Below, one piece after another: positions 23,733 through 32,037 of a stretch of 64,000 nucleotides of DNA (its first letter is position 1; each line of letters begins with the position of its first letter). The notes beneath the pieces are model-generated. The model had not been told where the DNA came from, did not search any database, and was given only the letters and a program-made list of their open reading frames with translations. The position numbers and the translations under genes were made by a program. Source of the stretch: Solirubrobacteraceae bacterium (GTDB lineage: Bacteria > Actinomycetota > Thermoleophilia > Solirubrobacterales > Solirubrobacteraceae); assembly GCA_017882455.1 (NCBI GenBank), contig JADGPL010000011.1, positions 48,737 through 112,736 of the forward strand, given 5' to 3'.

Positions 23733-24545
23733 ATGGACATAATCGGAAAGCGTGGGGTTCGGGCACCGACGGCTGAGGTGCTGGCGACCTGGGAGGAGTA
23801 CCGGCGCACCGGCGAGCGCGAGCTGCGCGACCGGCTGATCTTCATGTTCATGCCGATGGTCCGCTACATCGTCTACCGCAAGGTTCGCGAGGTCCCTGCC
23901 CAGTGCGACGTCGAGGACTTCCTGTCCTGCGGCCTCGAGGCCCTGATCCGATCGATCGACCGCTATGACCCGGAGAAGGGCGCGACGCTCGAGCAGTACG
24001 CGTGGACGCGGATCCACGGCGCGGTGCTCGACGAGCTGCGTCGCCACGATTGGGCGCCGCGCTCGCTGCGCCGAGACGAGCGTGCGATCAACACGGCACG
24101 CGAGGGTTTCATCTCAGCGCACGAACGCCAGCCCAGCCGCGAGGAGCTGGCGGCGAAGGTGGGCATGTCGCCGATCGAGCTGACCGAGCGCCTCGACCAG
24201 GTCGTGCTCGCGGAGGTCGGCTCGCTCAACCGGATCGTCCGCTCGGATGAGAGCGCCACGATCGAGCGCATCGACACGCTAGAGAGTCCCGACGAGGACT
24301 GCGACCCGACCTTGGGCGCCGAGCGACGCGAAGCCAAGGAGCGCTTCCGCACGGCGTTTGCTCGGCTGAGCCGCCAGGAGCGCGAGGTCGCGGTGCTGCT
24401 GTACGTCGAGGACTGGACGCTGCGCGACATCGGCGAGCGCCTCGGAGTGTCGGAGAGTCGCGTGTCGCAGATCCACAGCCAGCTGCGCCGCCGACTGTAC
24501 GAACAGCTCTCGGGAGAGCTGGCGCTGTTCTCCTCAGTCGGCTGA
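23733..24545 (+). CDS. fliA: RNA polymerase sigma factor FliA (sigma-28, FliA/WhiG family)
   Basis: Sigma factor for late flagellar genes. The 270-residue protein has region 2 at about 35-115 (RLIFMFMPMVRYIVYRKV, DVEDFLSCGLEALIRSIDRY, AYAWTRI-type segment EQYAWTRIHGAVLDELRRHD), region 3 at about 120-170 and region 4 at about 205-255 (LSRQEREVAVLLYVEDWTLR, IGERLGVSESRVSQIHSQ). The WAPRSLRR stretch after region 2 is typical of FliA and WhiG. The ATG has a good ribosome site (AGCAGGAGA). In a flagellar cluster FliA is the natural reading. No FlgM anti-sigma gene was recognised in the window. Confidence 0.92.
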   Translation: MDIIGKRGVRAPTAEVLATWEEYRRTGERELRDRLIFMFMPMVRYIVYRKVREVPAQCDVEDFLSCGLEALIRSIDRYDPEKGATLEQYAWTRIHGAVLDELRRHDWAPRSLRRDERAINTAREGFISAHERQPSREELAAKVGMSPIELTERLDQVVLAEVGSLNRIVRSDESATIERIDTLESPDEDCDPTLGAERREAKERFRTAFARLSRQEREVAVLLYVEDWTLRDIGERLGVSESRVSQIHSQLRRRLYEQLSGELALFSSVG

Positions 24546-24572
24546 TCCGCCACCTCCAGGCGGGGAGGAGGC

Positions 24573-24599
24573 TAAAGAATCGAGGCGAGCGGTCGAACA
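24573..24599 (+). promoter_or_regulatory. Predicted FliA (sigma-28) promoter for flgF operon
   Basis: TAAA, 15 bases, then GTCGAACA. It matches the sites before flaG and flgB in layout, with a weaker -10 box. The predicted start near 24606 is only about 5 bases before the flgF ATG. That ATG has no ribosome site, so the transcript may be leaderless. Confidence 0.45.
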
Positions 24600-24610
24600 C
24601 CTCGGGCGAA

Positions 24611-25300
24611 ATGGACCTTGGTCTCTCCATCGCCGCCACGGGAATGGTCGCCGAGCAGGTCCGTGAGGGCCAGCTCTCCAACGACCTCGCCAACGCCTCG
24701 ACGCCCGGGTACAAGTCCGACCAGGCCCCTCAGCACAGCTTCGGGGAACTGCTCGTGTCGAGCACGCAGGGAGCCGCGGCCGTGGGCCCGCTGAGCGCGG
24801 GCGTGGCCCTCGGCAAGACCTATACGGACATGACGCCAGCCGCGATCCAGGAAACCGGCGAACCGCTCGACTTCGCGATCCAGGGCGGCGGCTTCTTCGC
24901 GGTCCAGACCCCTCAGGGCGTGCGCTACACACGCGACGGGCAGTTCACGAGCACGGCCGCCGGCATCCTCACCGATGCGAGCGGCAACCCTGTTCTCGGC
25001 CAGAGCGGCGCCCAGATCAAGGTGTCGGCGAGCGGAACGGTCCCCGCGAGCAGCGTGGGGATCTTCGAAGTGCCCGGCGCGAGCAAGCAGGGCGAAAACC
25101 TCTATACGGGGACCGCCGCGGGCAAAGCGCCCGGCACGGTGCGCCAGGGCGCGCTGGAGGGCTCGGCTGTGGATGCGGCCAAGGTGATGGTCGACATGGT
25201 CACCTCGCTGCGCACCTTCCAGTCTGGACAGCAGGCCGTCCAGGCGATCGCCCAGACCCTGCAGGAGTCAGCCTCCCAGGTCGGCTCGCTGGGCGGCTGA
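24611..25300 (+). CDS. flgF: Flagellar basal-body rod protein FlgF
   Basis: Proximal rod protein of 229 residues. It shows the N-terminal rod motif (GLSIAATGMVAEQVREGQLS, NDLANASTPGYKSDQ), the FlgF/G/E core GEPLDFAIQGGGFFAVQTPQ and TRDGQFTSTAAGIL, and the C-terminal helix EGSAVDAAKVMVDMVTSLRT with FQSGQQAVQAIAQTL. I call it FlgF because the following gene fits FlgG better and the order flgF-flgG is usual. It begins 65 bases after fliA. Confidence 0.88.
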   Translation: MDLGLSIAATGMVAEQVREGQLSNDLANASTPGYKSDQAPQHSFGELLVSSTQGAAAVGPLSAGVALGKTYTDMTPAAIQETGEPLDFAIQGGGFFAVQTPQGVRYTRDGQFTSTAAGILTDASGNPVLGQSGAQIKVSASGTVPASSVGIFEVPGASKQGENLYTGTAAGKAPGTVRQGALEGSAVDAAKVMVDMVTSLRTFQSGQQAVQAIAQTLQESASQVGSLGG

Positions 25301-25444
25301 CAGGCGCCGCCTGAGGAGTCCGAGGCCCCGGCGCTCAAGTCCGTCTGAGAGCGGCCGATCACCCGGGTGACGAAGCATCGAGCCGCTCGGCTGGACCGCC
25401 TTGCGGAGAGCCCGGCTCGGCGACCACGATTCAAGGGCGGGCTG

Positions 25445-26176
25445 ATGCTCGAAGGACTCTATTCCGCAGCAGCAGGCATGGCGGCTCAGGAACAGCAGCT
25501 GGACGCGATCAGCAACGATCTGGCGAACGTATCGACCGACGGCTACAAGTCAGAGCGCGTGGCCTTCAGCGACCTGCTGTACAACACGGTCGAACAGGCC
25601 GGGACCGCGAGCACGACCGGCGCCGGGGCCAGCGCACAGTTCATCGGGCACAGCAAGACGCAGGGAGCGATCAAGGAGACGGGCAACCCGCTCGACCTTG
25701 CAATCGAAGGCGACGGCTACTTCCAGATCACCCGCGCGAACGGCCAGCTTGCGCTCACCCGCGACGGAGCCTTCGCGGTAGACGCCAGCGGCTCGATAAC
25801 CAACGCCGAAGGCAACCAGCTGGTGCCGCCGATCAAGCTGCCCGCGGGGGTCTCGGCAAGCGAGCTTCGCATCGCCTCCGACGGGACCGTGACCGCAGGC
25901 AAGCGCACGCTCGGGCAGATCAAGCTCGTGACCGTCACCTCGCCGGATCATCTTCACTCCGACGGCGCCAACGAGCTCACGCCCACCTCCGAAAGCGGCA
26001 CACCGCACGCGGCCACCGCGGCCAAGATCAACCAGGGCGCGCTGGAGGAGTCGAACGTGGACGTGGCGAAGGAGATGGCCGCGATGGTGAGCACGCAGCG
26101 CAGCTATCAGCTGACCAGCAACGCGATCCAGACGGAGAGCCAGATGATGTCGATCGCCAACCAGCTGCGGCCGTGA
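25445..26176 (+). CDS. flgG: Distal rod protein FlgG
   Basis: Distal rod subunit of 243 residues from the ATG at 25445, which matches the family start MLEGLYSAAAGMAAQEQQLD. Other family features are ISNDLANVSTDGYKSERVAF with SDLLYN, GNPLDLAIEGDGYFQITR, and the C-terminal GALEESNVDVAKEMAAMVST with the NAIQTESQMMSIANQL helix. The frame is open 26 codons further upstream without homology. The 144-base gap after flgF shows no clear signal. Confidence 0.92.
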   Translation: MLEGLYSAAAGMAAQEQQLDAISNDLANVSTDGYKSERVAFSDLLYNTVEQAGTASTTGAGASAQFIGHSKTQGAIKETGNPLDLAIEGDGYFQITRANGQLALTRDGAFAVDASGSITNAEGNQLVPPIKLPAGVSASELRIASDGTVTAGKRTLGQIKLVTVTSPDHLHSDGANELTPTSESGTPHAATAAKINQGALEESNVDVAKEMAAMVSTQRSYQLTSNAIQTESQMMSIANQLRP

Positions 26177-26565
26177 CCATCGACGCGTCATCCGCTCCTG
26201 GGCTGCCGGTCGTCAATCAGGCACAGGAGCCGGCGTGGGTGCGGGGCGGCTCGGCGAGCACCCAGAAGGCCTACTCGACGGCCCTGGCCTTCGAAGAGAT
26301 CCTCGTGCAGCAGCTCTCGCAATCGCTGAGCGCGACCAGCGGGATCGCAGGCGAAGGAGGAGGCGAAGGCGGCTCGGGCCCGGGCGGGGAATCTGACGCC
26401 GGGAGCAGCGAGCTCTCCTCGATGCTGCCCCAGGCGCTGTCAGCCGGCGTGATGGGCGCCGGCGGCCTCGGCATGGCGGCACAGCTGACCCAGGAGCTGC
26501 AGGGCGGGCTCTCGAGCTCCCTCGCCACCAAGGCGCCAGCGTCGACGGGCGGGACCGCCGCATGA
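26173..26565 (+). CDS. FlgJ-like rod-binding protein (N-terminal domain only)
   Basis: A 130-residue protein starting at a GTG that overlaps the flgG stop (GTGA). It has the features of the FlgJ N-terminal rod-cap domain: KAYSTALAFEEILVQQLSQS at about residues 31-50 and a C-terminal helix (GGLGMAAQLTQELQGGL), split by a Gly/Ser-rich insert. The muramidase domain of proteobacterial FlgJ is absent; a separate transglycosylase gene at 11184 could fill that role. Homology is short, so position after flgG supports the call. Confidence 0.72.
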   Translation: MTIDASSAPGLPVVNQAQEPAWVRGGSASTQKAYSTALAFEEILVQQLSQSLSATSGIAGEGGGEGGSGPGGESDAGSSELSSMLPQALSAGVMGAGGLGMAAQLTQELQGGLSSSLATKAPASTGGTAA

Positions 26566-27101
26566 GCCAGACCACGCTCGTCGCGCCCCAGGATCGTGCG
26601 CTCGCCGCCGAGGTGCTGGCGCATCTGGAGGCTCAGATCGAATCGGCGCGCAGCCTGTTGGAGGTCGTCCTCGAGCAGGGCGCGGCGATCCGCGCGCGCG
26701 ACGTGAACACGGTGGTGCGCCTGGCCGGCATCCTGCGCGGCGAGATGGGTCGCCGGCAGCTGCTCGAGGAGGAGCGCTCACGCCTGCTGAGCCGAAGCGG
26801 CGAGCGCCTGGGAGTCCCAGCGGAGGCCGTGACGCTGACGCAGCTGAGCACGCTGATGGATCGCGCCGACAGCGAGCGGGCGGGAGCGCGCAGCGCCCAG
26901 CTCAAGGGACTCCTGCACGAGCTGCAACGCGAGCACACCTGTAACCGCGCCCTGATGCAGATAGAGCTCGGCTTCCTCGATCAGCTGATGGGGATGCTCG
27001 CGCTCGATGGCGTCAGCGGCTATGACACGCGCGGCTCGTCGACCTCGATCACGCGGCCTCGCCCCCACGGCGGGCTGCACGTCCTCGACCTGCGCGCCTG
27101 A
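26562..27101 (+). CDS. flgN: FlgK/FlgL export chaperone FlgN
   Basis: A 179-residue, mostly helical protein between the FlgJ-like gene and flgK, the usual place of flgN. The long helices (AAEVLAHLEAQIESARSLLE, VVRLAGILRGEMGRRQLLEE) and the C-terminal region (LKGLLHELQREHTCNRALMQ followed by IELGFLDQLMGML) agree with the FlgN family. The tail carries Ser/Thr/Arg-rich sequence. The start overlaps the preceding stop by 4 bases. It would bind hook-filament junction proteins before export. Confidence 0.85.
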   Translation: MSQTTLVAPQDRALAAEVLAHLEAQIESARSLLEVVLEQGAAIRARDVNTVVRLAGILRGEMGRRQLLEEERSRLLSRSGERLGVPAEAVTLTQLSTLMDRADSERAGARSAQLKGLLHELQREHTCNRALMQIELGFLDQLMGMLALDGVSGYDTRGSSTSITRPRPHGGLHVLDLRA

Positions 27102-27104
27102 GCG

Positions 27105-28418
27105 ATGTCGATACCGACGCTCCAGGGACTTCAGACGGCGCTGAGCGGACTGCTCGCCGAGCAGCAGGCGATGGACATCACCGGGCACAACATCGCCAAC
27201 GCGAACACCGAAGGCTATTCGCGCGAGACGGCCGTGATGCAGCCAAACCCGCCGATCGTCATACCGGCGCTGTCGACCAAGACCGGTGAAGGCGGGCAGC
27301 TCGGCACGGGTGTCAACGTCGCGACATACACGCGTATCCGCAACGCCTACCTCGATGCGCAGTACCGCGCACAGAACAGCTCGCTGAGCGGGGCCACGAC
27401 CGAATCCGAAGAGCTCACCCAGGCGCAGAGCGCGTTCAACGAGCCGTCCAGCTCGGGGATCTCCGCTCAGCTGTCGGCCTTCTGGAGCGCCTGGAGCGCG
27501 CTCGCCAACTCGCCCACGAGCGAAGCCGCCAAACAGGGGGTCGTGGCGGCCGCCGAACGGCTCACCAGCACCTTCAACCAGCTGAGCACCCAGCTCTCGA
27601 CGGTTGCCACCCAGGCCAACGAACAGTACTCGGCGCTCACGGCACCGACCGGTGAAGTCCAGGGCTATGCCCACCAGGTAGCCGAGCTCAACGGCCAGAT
27701 CAAGCTCGCCGAAGGAGCCGGACAGCAGCCCAACGACATGCTCGACCGGCGCGACCTGCTGCTCGACAAGCTCTCCTCCCTGGCTCAGATAAGCGTGGTC
27801 AAGCAGGCCGACGGGACGGACACCGTGACCTTTGGCGACGCTGCCAAACCGCTCGTGGAAGGCACGACGGTCAATTGGCCACAGTCGCTCACCTCGGCGG
27901 CCGGCGGTCAGCTGGGGGCGCTGCTCGCTCTGACCAGCCCCACGGGCACCCTGAGCTCCTACGCCTCCGCCCTGGACGGCGTTGCGGCCACGCTGGCGAG
28001 CACGGTCAACGCCCTGCACACCTCGACGCCCTTCTTCAGCGGCACCACGGCGGCCACCCTGAGCGTCGCAGTCACCTCTGCCCAGGTTCAATCATCCTCC
28101 GGCGGCGGAGCCGGCGGCAACGACGTTGCGCTCGCGCTTGCCGCGCTGCGCGGCGGTAGCGCCGACTCGAGCTACTCGGCCCTTGTGGAGCGGGTGGGAA
28201 GCACTGTGAGAACCGCCCAAACCGAGCAGACGAACCTGCAGACGATCGTGACCACGGTCAACAACCAACGCCAGAGCGTCTCGGGCGTCTCGCTCGATGA
28301 AGAAATGACCAACCTCATCAGCTTCCAGCGCGGCTATCAGGCCTCGGCGCGCACGCTCACGGCGATGGACAGCATGCTCGAACTCCTGATCGAGCACACA
28401 GGAATGGTGGGGCTCTAG
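27105..28418 (+). CDS. flgK: Flagellar hook-associated protein 1 FlgK
   Basis: Hook-filament junction protein of 437 residues. The N-terminus has LQTALSGLLAEQQAMDITGH and NIANANTEGYSRE, the classic FlgK start. Middle signatures include YLDAQYRAQNSSL, FWSAWSALANSP and LLDKLSSLAQISVV. The C-terminus has SLDEEMTNLISFQRGYQASA and TAMDSMLELLI. It is close to the minimal FlgK length. It sits 3 bases after flgN. Confidence 0.95.
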   Translation: MSIPTLQGLQTALSGLLAEQQAMDITGHNIANANTEGYSRETAVMQPNPPIVIPALSTKTGEGGQLGTGVNVATYTRIRNAYLDAQYRAQNSSLSGATTESEELTQAQSAFNEPSSSGISAQLSAFWSAWSALANSPTSEAAKQGVVAAAERLTSTFNQLSTQLSTVATQANEQYSALTAPTGEVQGYAHQVAELNGQIKLAEGAGQQPNDMLDRRDLLLDKLSSLAQISVVKQADGTDTVTFGDAAKPLVEGTTVNWPQSLTSAAGGQLGALLALTSPTGTLSSYASALDGVAATLASTVNALHTSTPFFSGTTAATLSVAVTSAQVQSSSGGGAGGNDVALALAALRGGSADSSYSALVERVGSTVRTAQTEQTNLQTIVTTVNNQRQSVSGVSLDEEMTNLISFQRGYQASARTLTAMDSMLELLIEHTGMVGL

Positions 28419-28420
28419 CC

Positions 28421-29335
28421 ATGAGCGATCGCATCACGGCCGCGATGGTCACGGGCTCGACCCTCAACGACATCAACTCGGCGCTCTCCTCGCTGGAGCG
28501 CAGCTCCAACGAACTCTCCTCGGGCAAGTCCATCCTGGCGCCGTCAGACAACCCCTACGGCGCGAGCCATGCGATCGACCTGCAGAGCCAGCTCGACGGG
28601 CTGAGCTCCTATGCCAGCAACGTACAGGACGGCATCTCGTGGGCGACCACGTCGGAAAGCGCGATGGCGAACATGGGCAGCGTGCTTCAGCGCGTGCGCG
28701 AACTGACGCTTCAGGCCTCGAATGGCACCAGCAACCAGGGCGATCTCAACAACATCGCGACCGAGGTCGAACAGCTCACCGAAACGATCAAGCAGGACGC
28801 CAACACCCAGTACGCGGGGCAGTATGCGTTCGCCGGCACGCTCACCACGACAGCCCCCTACCAGCAGGGCGAAAGCGACACATACAACGGCAACGGGGGC
28901 GCTGTTGCACGCGCGATCGGCCCGGGAGCGTCGGTCACGGTGAACACCAACATCTCCTCGCTGCTCGGCAGCGGCAAAGGCGCGGCCGACGGCAAGCTGC
29001 TCGACACGCTGCGCACCGTCGTCCAGAACCTGCGCGAAGGCACGACTGAAAGCAGGGGCGCGCTGAGCTCCACCGACCTCAAAGCGCTCGATGCAAACGC
29101 CGAAGTGCTGAGTCAGCTGCAGGCCACGGCCGGGAGCGCCATCGATCAGCTGCAGACGGCCTCGAGTCGCATCGAAGGGCTGCAGGCGTCGATCACCAAG
29201 GCGCTTTCCAACACCCAGGACGCGGACATCGCCAAGACGTCGATCGCGTTCTCCAACCAGCAGGCGGCCTACCAGGCGGCGCTCCGTGCGGGCGCGAGCA
29301 TCGTCCAGGAATCCCTGCTCAACTTCCTCCATTAG
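28421..29335 (+). CDS. flgL: Flagellar hook-associated protein 3 FlgL
   Basis: Junction protein of the flagellin-like fold, 304 residues. It shows LERSSNELSSGKSILAPSDN near the N-terminus and the FlgL-specific DANTQYAGQYAFAGTLTTT at about residues 125-143, which distinguishes it from flagellin. The C-terminal helix ends SIVQESLLNFLH. It lies 2 bases after flgK. It is not flagellin itself: position, the AGT motif and partner gene flgK all point to FlgL. Confidence 0.92.
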   Translation: MSDRITAAMVTGSTLNDINSALSSLERSSNELSSGKSILAPSDNPYGASHAIDLQSQLDGLSSYASNVQDGISWATTSESAMANMGSVLQRVRELTLQASNGTSNQGDLNNIATEVEQLTETIKQDANTQYAGQYAFAGTLTTTAPYQQGESDTYNGNGGAVARAIGPGASVTVNTNISSLLGSGKGAADGKLLDTLRTVVQNLREGTTESRGALSSTDLKALDANAEVLSQLQATAGSAIDQLQTASSRIEGLQASITKALSNTQDADIAKTSIAFSNQQAAYQAALRAGASIVQESLLNFLH

Positions 29336-29351
29336 GCGAACAGGAGAGACC

Positions 29352-29819
29352 ATGTCCGTGACATTCGAGAGCATCCGCTTCGGCCAGGTCGAGATCCCGG
29401 AGGACGACGTGATCGAGTTTCCCTCCGGCCTGATCGGCCTGGGGGGCCTTCGCTACGCGCTCATCGACCGCAATCCCGGCACCGGCTTCCTGTGGCTGCA
29501 TGCCCTCGACGATCCCGCACTGGCCCTGCCGGTGGTGAGCCCGACCCAGTTCTTCTCCACGTTCTCGCTGCAGCTGGCGTCCGAGGACCTGGAGCTCATC
29601 GGCATCGAGGACATGGGCGCGGCCCGCGTGTATGTGACCGTGCGCGCCGCCACCGATCCGCTCGACATAACGGCCAACCTCCGTGCCCCGCTCGTGATCC
29701 ATCAGGGCCGCGGCTACCAGCTGATCAACCTCGACGAGACGGCACCGCTGCAGGCACCGCTGTTCACGATGCCCACGCAACCGACCGCCGAGCACGCGCC
29801 GTCGGTCGACGCGGCTTAG
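29352..29819 (+). CDS. fliW: Flagellar assembly factor FliW
   Basis: FliW binds CsrA and flagellin and thereby couples flagellin translation to its export. The ATG at 29352 has an AGGAGAG ribosome site and gives 155 residues. Family features are FGQVEIPEDDVIEFPSGLIG, GFLWLHALDDPALALPVVSP and ITANLRAPLVIHQGRGYQLI. It is directly upstream of csrA, the standard partner pair. The C-terminal 20 residues are unconserved. Confidence 0.95.
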   Translation: MSVTFESIRFGQVEIPEDDVIEFPSGLIGLGGLRYALIDRNPGTGFLWLHALDDPALALPVVSPTQFFSTFSLQLASEDLELIGIEDMGAARVYVTVRAATDPLDITANLRAPLVIHQGRGYQLINLDETAPLQAPLFTMPTQPTAEHAPSVDAA

Positions 29820-29844
29820 ATGGTTGACGCTCACCCAAGGCGCA

Positions 29845-29874
29845 GCGGCGATCGCCGCGAGATTGCTTCATAAT
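29845..29874 (+). promoter_or_regulatory. Palindrome and -10-like box before csrA
   Basis: The 63-base fliW-csrA gap contains the perfect palindrome GCGGCGATCGCCGC (29845-29858) and, 10 bases further on, CATAAT (29869-29874), a good -10 box 8 bases before the csrA ATG. No convincing -35 box is present. This may give csrA its own, nearly leaderless transcript, with the palindrome as operator. The evidence is suggestive only. Confidence 0.35.
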
Positions 29875-29882
29875 CGGATGCG

Positions 29883-30173
29883 ATGCTGATCCTGACGCGT
29901 CGTCCCGGAGAGCGCGTCGTCATCGGCGATGAGATTCTCGTGACCGTGATGGGCGTCAGCGGCCACACGGTCCGTCTCGGCATCGCCGCCCCAGAGGGGG
30001 TGCCGATCTATCGCGAGGAGATCTGGCTGGCCGTCAAGGAGGAGAACCGCGCGGCCGCGGCGGCCGGCGCAGACGCGCTTCCGCCAGTACCCCCGCCTGC
30101 GCAGGCTGCGCCCCCACCTCCGCGGGCGCCCGCACAGGACCGGCCCGAGGCGGAGCGGCCCGCGGACTCCTGA
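29883..30173 (+). CDS. csrA: Translational regulator CsrA with Pro/Ala-rich tail
   Basis: RNA-binding dimer that represses flagellin translation and is held off by FliW. Residues 1-55 are a full Csr[41 protein letters not shown], including the RNA-contact Arg in YREEI. The family is usually 55-75 residues; here residues about 58-96 form an extra Ala/Pro/Glu-rich tail of unknown use. It lies just after fliW. Confidence 0.95.
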   Translation: MLILTRRPGERVVIGDEILVTVMGVSGHTVRLGIAAPEGVPIYREEIWLAVKEENRAAAAAGADALPPVPPPAQAAPPPPRAPAQDRPEAERPADS

Positions 30174-30234
30174 GCGCAGCTCGCACGCCCTGCCGGGCCC
30201 GCAAGCTGCTCGTCCCCTGTGGGGGCCTGGAGGG

Positions 30235-30262
30235 TTGATCTTAAGACACCTGCCCGTATAAG
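30235..30262 (+). promoter_or_regulatory. Predicted sigma-A-type promoter downstream of csrA
   Basis: TTGATC, a 16-base spacer, then TATAAG. The predicted start is near 30269. It would serve the small gene that follows, making it independent of the flagellar operon. The GC-rich surroundings make this AT-rich pair stand out. Confidence 0.5.
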
Positions 30263-30317
30263 CTGGCGGCGGCTCGGGGGCAACCTGACCATCGAAGCTC
30301 CCAATCCCACCCCGGAA

Positions 30318-30614
30318 GTGAAGAGCACCAAGGTCAAGCGGTGCACGGTCTTCCGCGAGAACCTGATCACCGAAAACGCCAACCTCACCGTCCCGGGGGA
30401 ACTCATCCGCCGCGGCCGCCCCAACCCCGATACGGCCTATGCAGAACCGTTCGAGGAGATCGAATACCTGCTCCAACTGCAGTACGTATCCGAACACCGA
30501 GAAGAAATACTCAATGCAAAAGGCATGAAAGTGGAAGGCCAGCCGGCCCCGCCGCCGCAGGAAACCATGCCCGAACCATGCAAGGAAGTCCCGAAGAACC
30601 CGCTGTGCCCGTGA
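30318..30614 (+). CDS. Small hypothetical protein after csrA
   Basis: I do not recognise this protein. From the GTG at 30318 it has 98 residues, soluble, with an acidic helical middle (EPFEEIEYLLQLQYVSEHRE) and a Pro-rich end with two Cys (PEPCKEVPKNPLCP). Third codon positions are GC-rich from about 30270 onward, which argues it is coding, but not further upstream where the frame is also open (to 30219). That is why the longer start is rejected. It has its own promoter candidate and is followed by a strong hairpin. A link to the flagellar regulon is not shown. Confidence 0.5.
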   Translation: MKSTKVKRCTVFRENLITENANLTVPGELIRRGRPNPDTAYAEPFEEIEYLLQLQYVSEHREEILNAKGMKVEGQPAPPPQETMPEPCKEVPKNPLCP

Positions 30615-30654
30615 GCTCGCGCTGACGGCCGCAGCAGGGACGCATGCGACGGTT

Positions 30655-30685
30655 GCTGCCGCTCCCCATCGAGGGGAGCGGCAGC
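30655..30685. terminator. Bidirectional terminator-like hairpin
   Basis: A perfect 13-bp stem (GCTGCCGCTCCCC paired with GGGGAGCGGCAGC) and a 5-base loop lie between the convergent ends of the small hypothetical gene and murD2. There is no T-tract, as is common in high-GC actinobacteria. It separates the flagellar regulon from the cell-wall genes. Confidence 0.75.
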
Positions 30686-30690
30686 GTCAC

Positions 30691-32037
30691 TCAGGAGGTG
30701 GCGGCGAGCTCGCGAAAGCGCTCGCCGCGCTCCTCGAAGTTGCGGTAGTTGTCGAAGCTGGGAGCAGCTGGCGAGAGCAGGACGACCGCGCCCGGGCGCC
30801 CGAGGCCACGGACAAGCGCCACCGCTGCGGCCATGTCGGGGGCTTCGATGGCACGAGCGGCGGGTACGCCCGCGGCCTTCGCCGCCGCGACCAGTCGCGA
30901 GCCCGTCGAGGGGATCCCGATGACCGTCGCGCCCCTGTCGAGAAGCACACGTCCCAGCTCGCCGTAGTCCTGGCCCCTGTCCTGGCCGCCGCCGAGGAGG
31001 ATGATCTCGCGGCCGGGGAAGCTCGAGAGGGCGGCGATCGCCGACTCGGGCGTCGTGGAGATGCTGTCGTTCACCCAGAGGACCCCGTCCAGCTCGGCGA
31101 CCGTCTCCAGGCGATGGGGCAGCGGGCCGAAGCCGGCGAGCGCCTCGCCCAGCGGCGGCAGGGGGATGCCGATCGCTTCGAGCGCGGCGAGCGCCCCGCA
31201 CAGGTTCAGCGCGTTGTGCGCGCCGAGCAGCGGCAGCTCGGCGAAGTCGAGCGTCGGCACGCCGTCGCGCACGATCCCCTGGGCGCCGAGGTCCCATCCG
31301 CCCGGCACCCCGTAGCGCCTTACCTCGGCCGCCGGAGCCACCGCGTTCAACGCCCCGTCGCGGCCGTTGAGCACCGCCACGCGCACGCCGGGGAGATCGA
31401 GCAGGCGCAGCTTGTCCGCGCGATAGGCCTCCTCGGAGCCGTGCCAATCGGCGTGCTCCCGGAACAGGTTGGTGAAGAGCGCCACCTCGGGGCCGCTGTG
31501 CAGATCGGCGATCTGGTAGCTGGAGAGCTCCAGCACGACCAGCTCGGGTGGCTCCCGGTCGAGCAGATCGAGCGCCGGCACGCCGATGTTGCCGGCCAGC
31601 TCCACGGTGCGCCCGGCTGCGCGTGCGAGATGATGGACGAGCGCCGCGGTGGTGCTCTTGCCCTTGGTGCCGGTCACGCCGATCACGCCCTCGCCTCCGT
31701 GCTCTGCCAGCCACAGCGCGGTTGGGGTCGTGACGGGGACACCGCCAGCACGGAGCTCCCGCAGCTCGGGTCGATGAGCGGATACGCCGGGCGAGCGCAC
31801 GATCACCTCGCAGTCGGCCAGGCCAGCGACAGCCTCCTCGGCGCTCAGCACACGCACGTCGGGCGACCTCAGCGCCTGGCGGACCTCGTCACGGGCGGGA
31901 GGCTCATCAAAGGCCGCTACCGCGATTCGCGCGGAGGGCAGCCGGCGCGCCAGCTGGGCGGCGAAGGAGCCGACCTCACGCCCGGCCCCCCAGACCCCGA
32001 TCCGCGCCCCGTCAAGCTCCGAGAAGCGCACGAACAT
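30691..32037 (-). CDS. murD2: MurD2: UDP-MurNAc-L-Ala--L-glutamate ligase
   Basis: ATP-dependent Mur ligase that adds glutamate to UDP-MurNAc-L-Ala. The 448-residue protein has the P-loop GVTGTKGKSTTAALVHHLAR, the Mur signatures LELSSYQIADL, FREHADWHGS and HNALNLCGALAALEAIGIPL, and the C-terminal binding segment PHRLETVAELDGVLWVNDSI. It matches MurD in layout. I assign it to the MurD2 type, which uses L-Glu instead of D-Glu, because the neighbouring gene encodes the MurL epimerase; this pair is known from Xanthomonas. The start overlaps the murL end by 26 bases. Confidence 0.8.
   Translation of the reverse strand: MFVRFSELDGARIGVWGAGREVGSFAAQLARRLPSARIAVAAFDEPPARDEVRQALRSPDVRVLSAEEAVAGLADCEVIVRSPGVSAHRPELRELRAGGVPVTTPTALWLAEHGGEGVIGVTGTKGKSTTAALVHHLARAAGRTVELAGNIGVPALDLLDREPPELVVLELSSYQIADLHSGPEVALFTNLFREHADWHGSEEAYRADKLRLLDLPGVRVAVLNGRDGALNAVAPAAEVRRYGVPGGWDLGAQGIVRDGVPTLDFAELPLLGAHNALNLCGALAALEAIGIPLPPLGEALAGFGPLPHRLETVAELDGVLWVNDSISTTPESAIAALSSFPGREIILLGGGQDRGQDYGELGRVLLDRGATVIGIPSTGSRLVAAAKAAGVPAARAIEAPDMAAAVALVRGLGRPGAVVLLSPAAPSFDNYRNFEERGERFRELAATS

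Noticed and set aside
28421..29335. Reading this gene as flagellin
   Set aside because: The NTQYAGQYAFAGT motif, the position after flgK and the length fit FlgL; no second flagellin-like gene is present.
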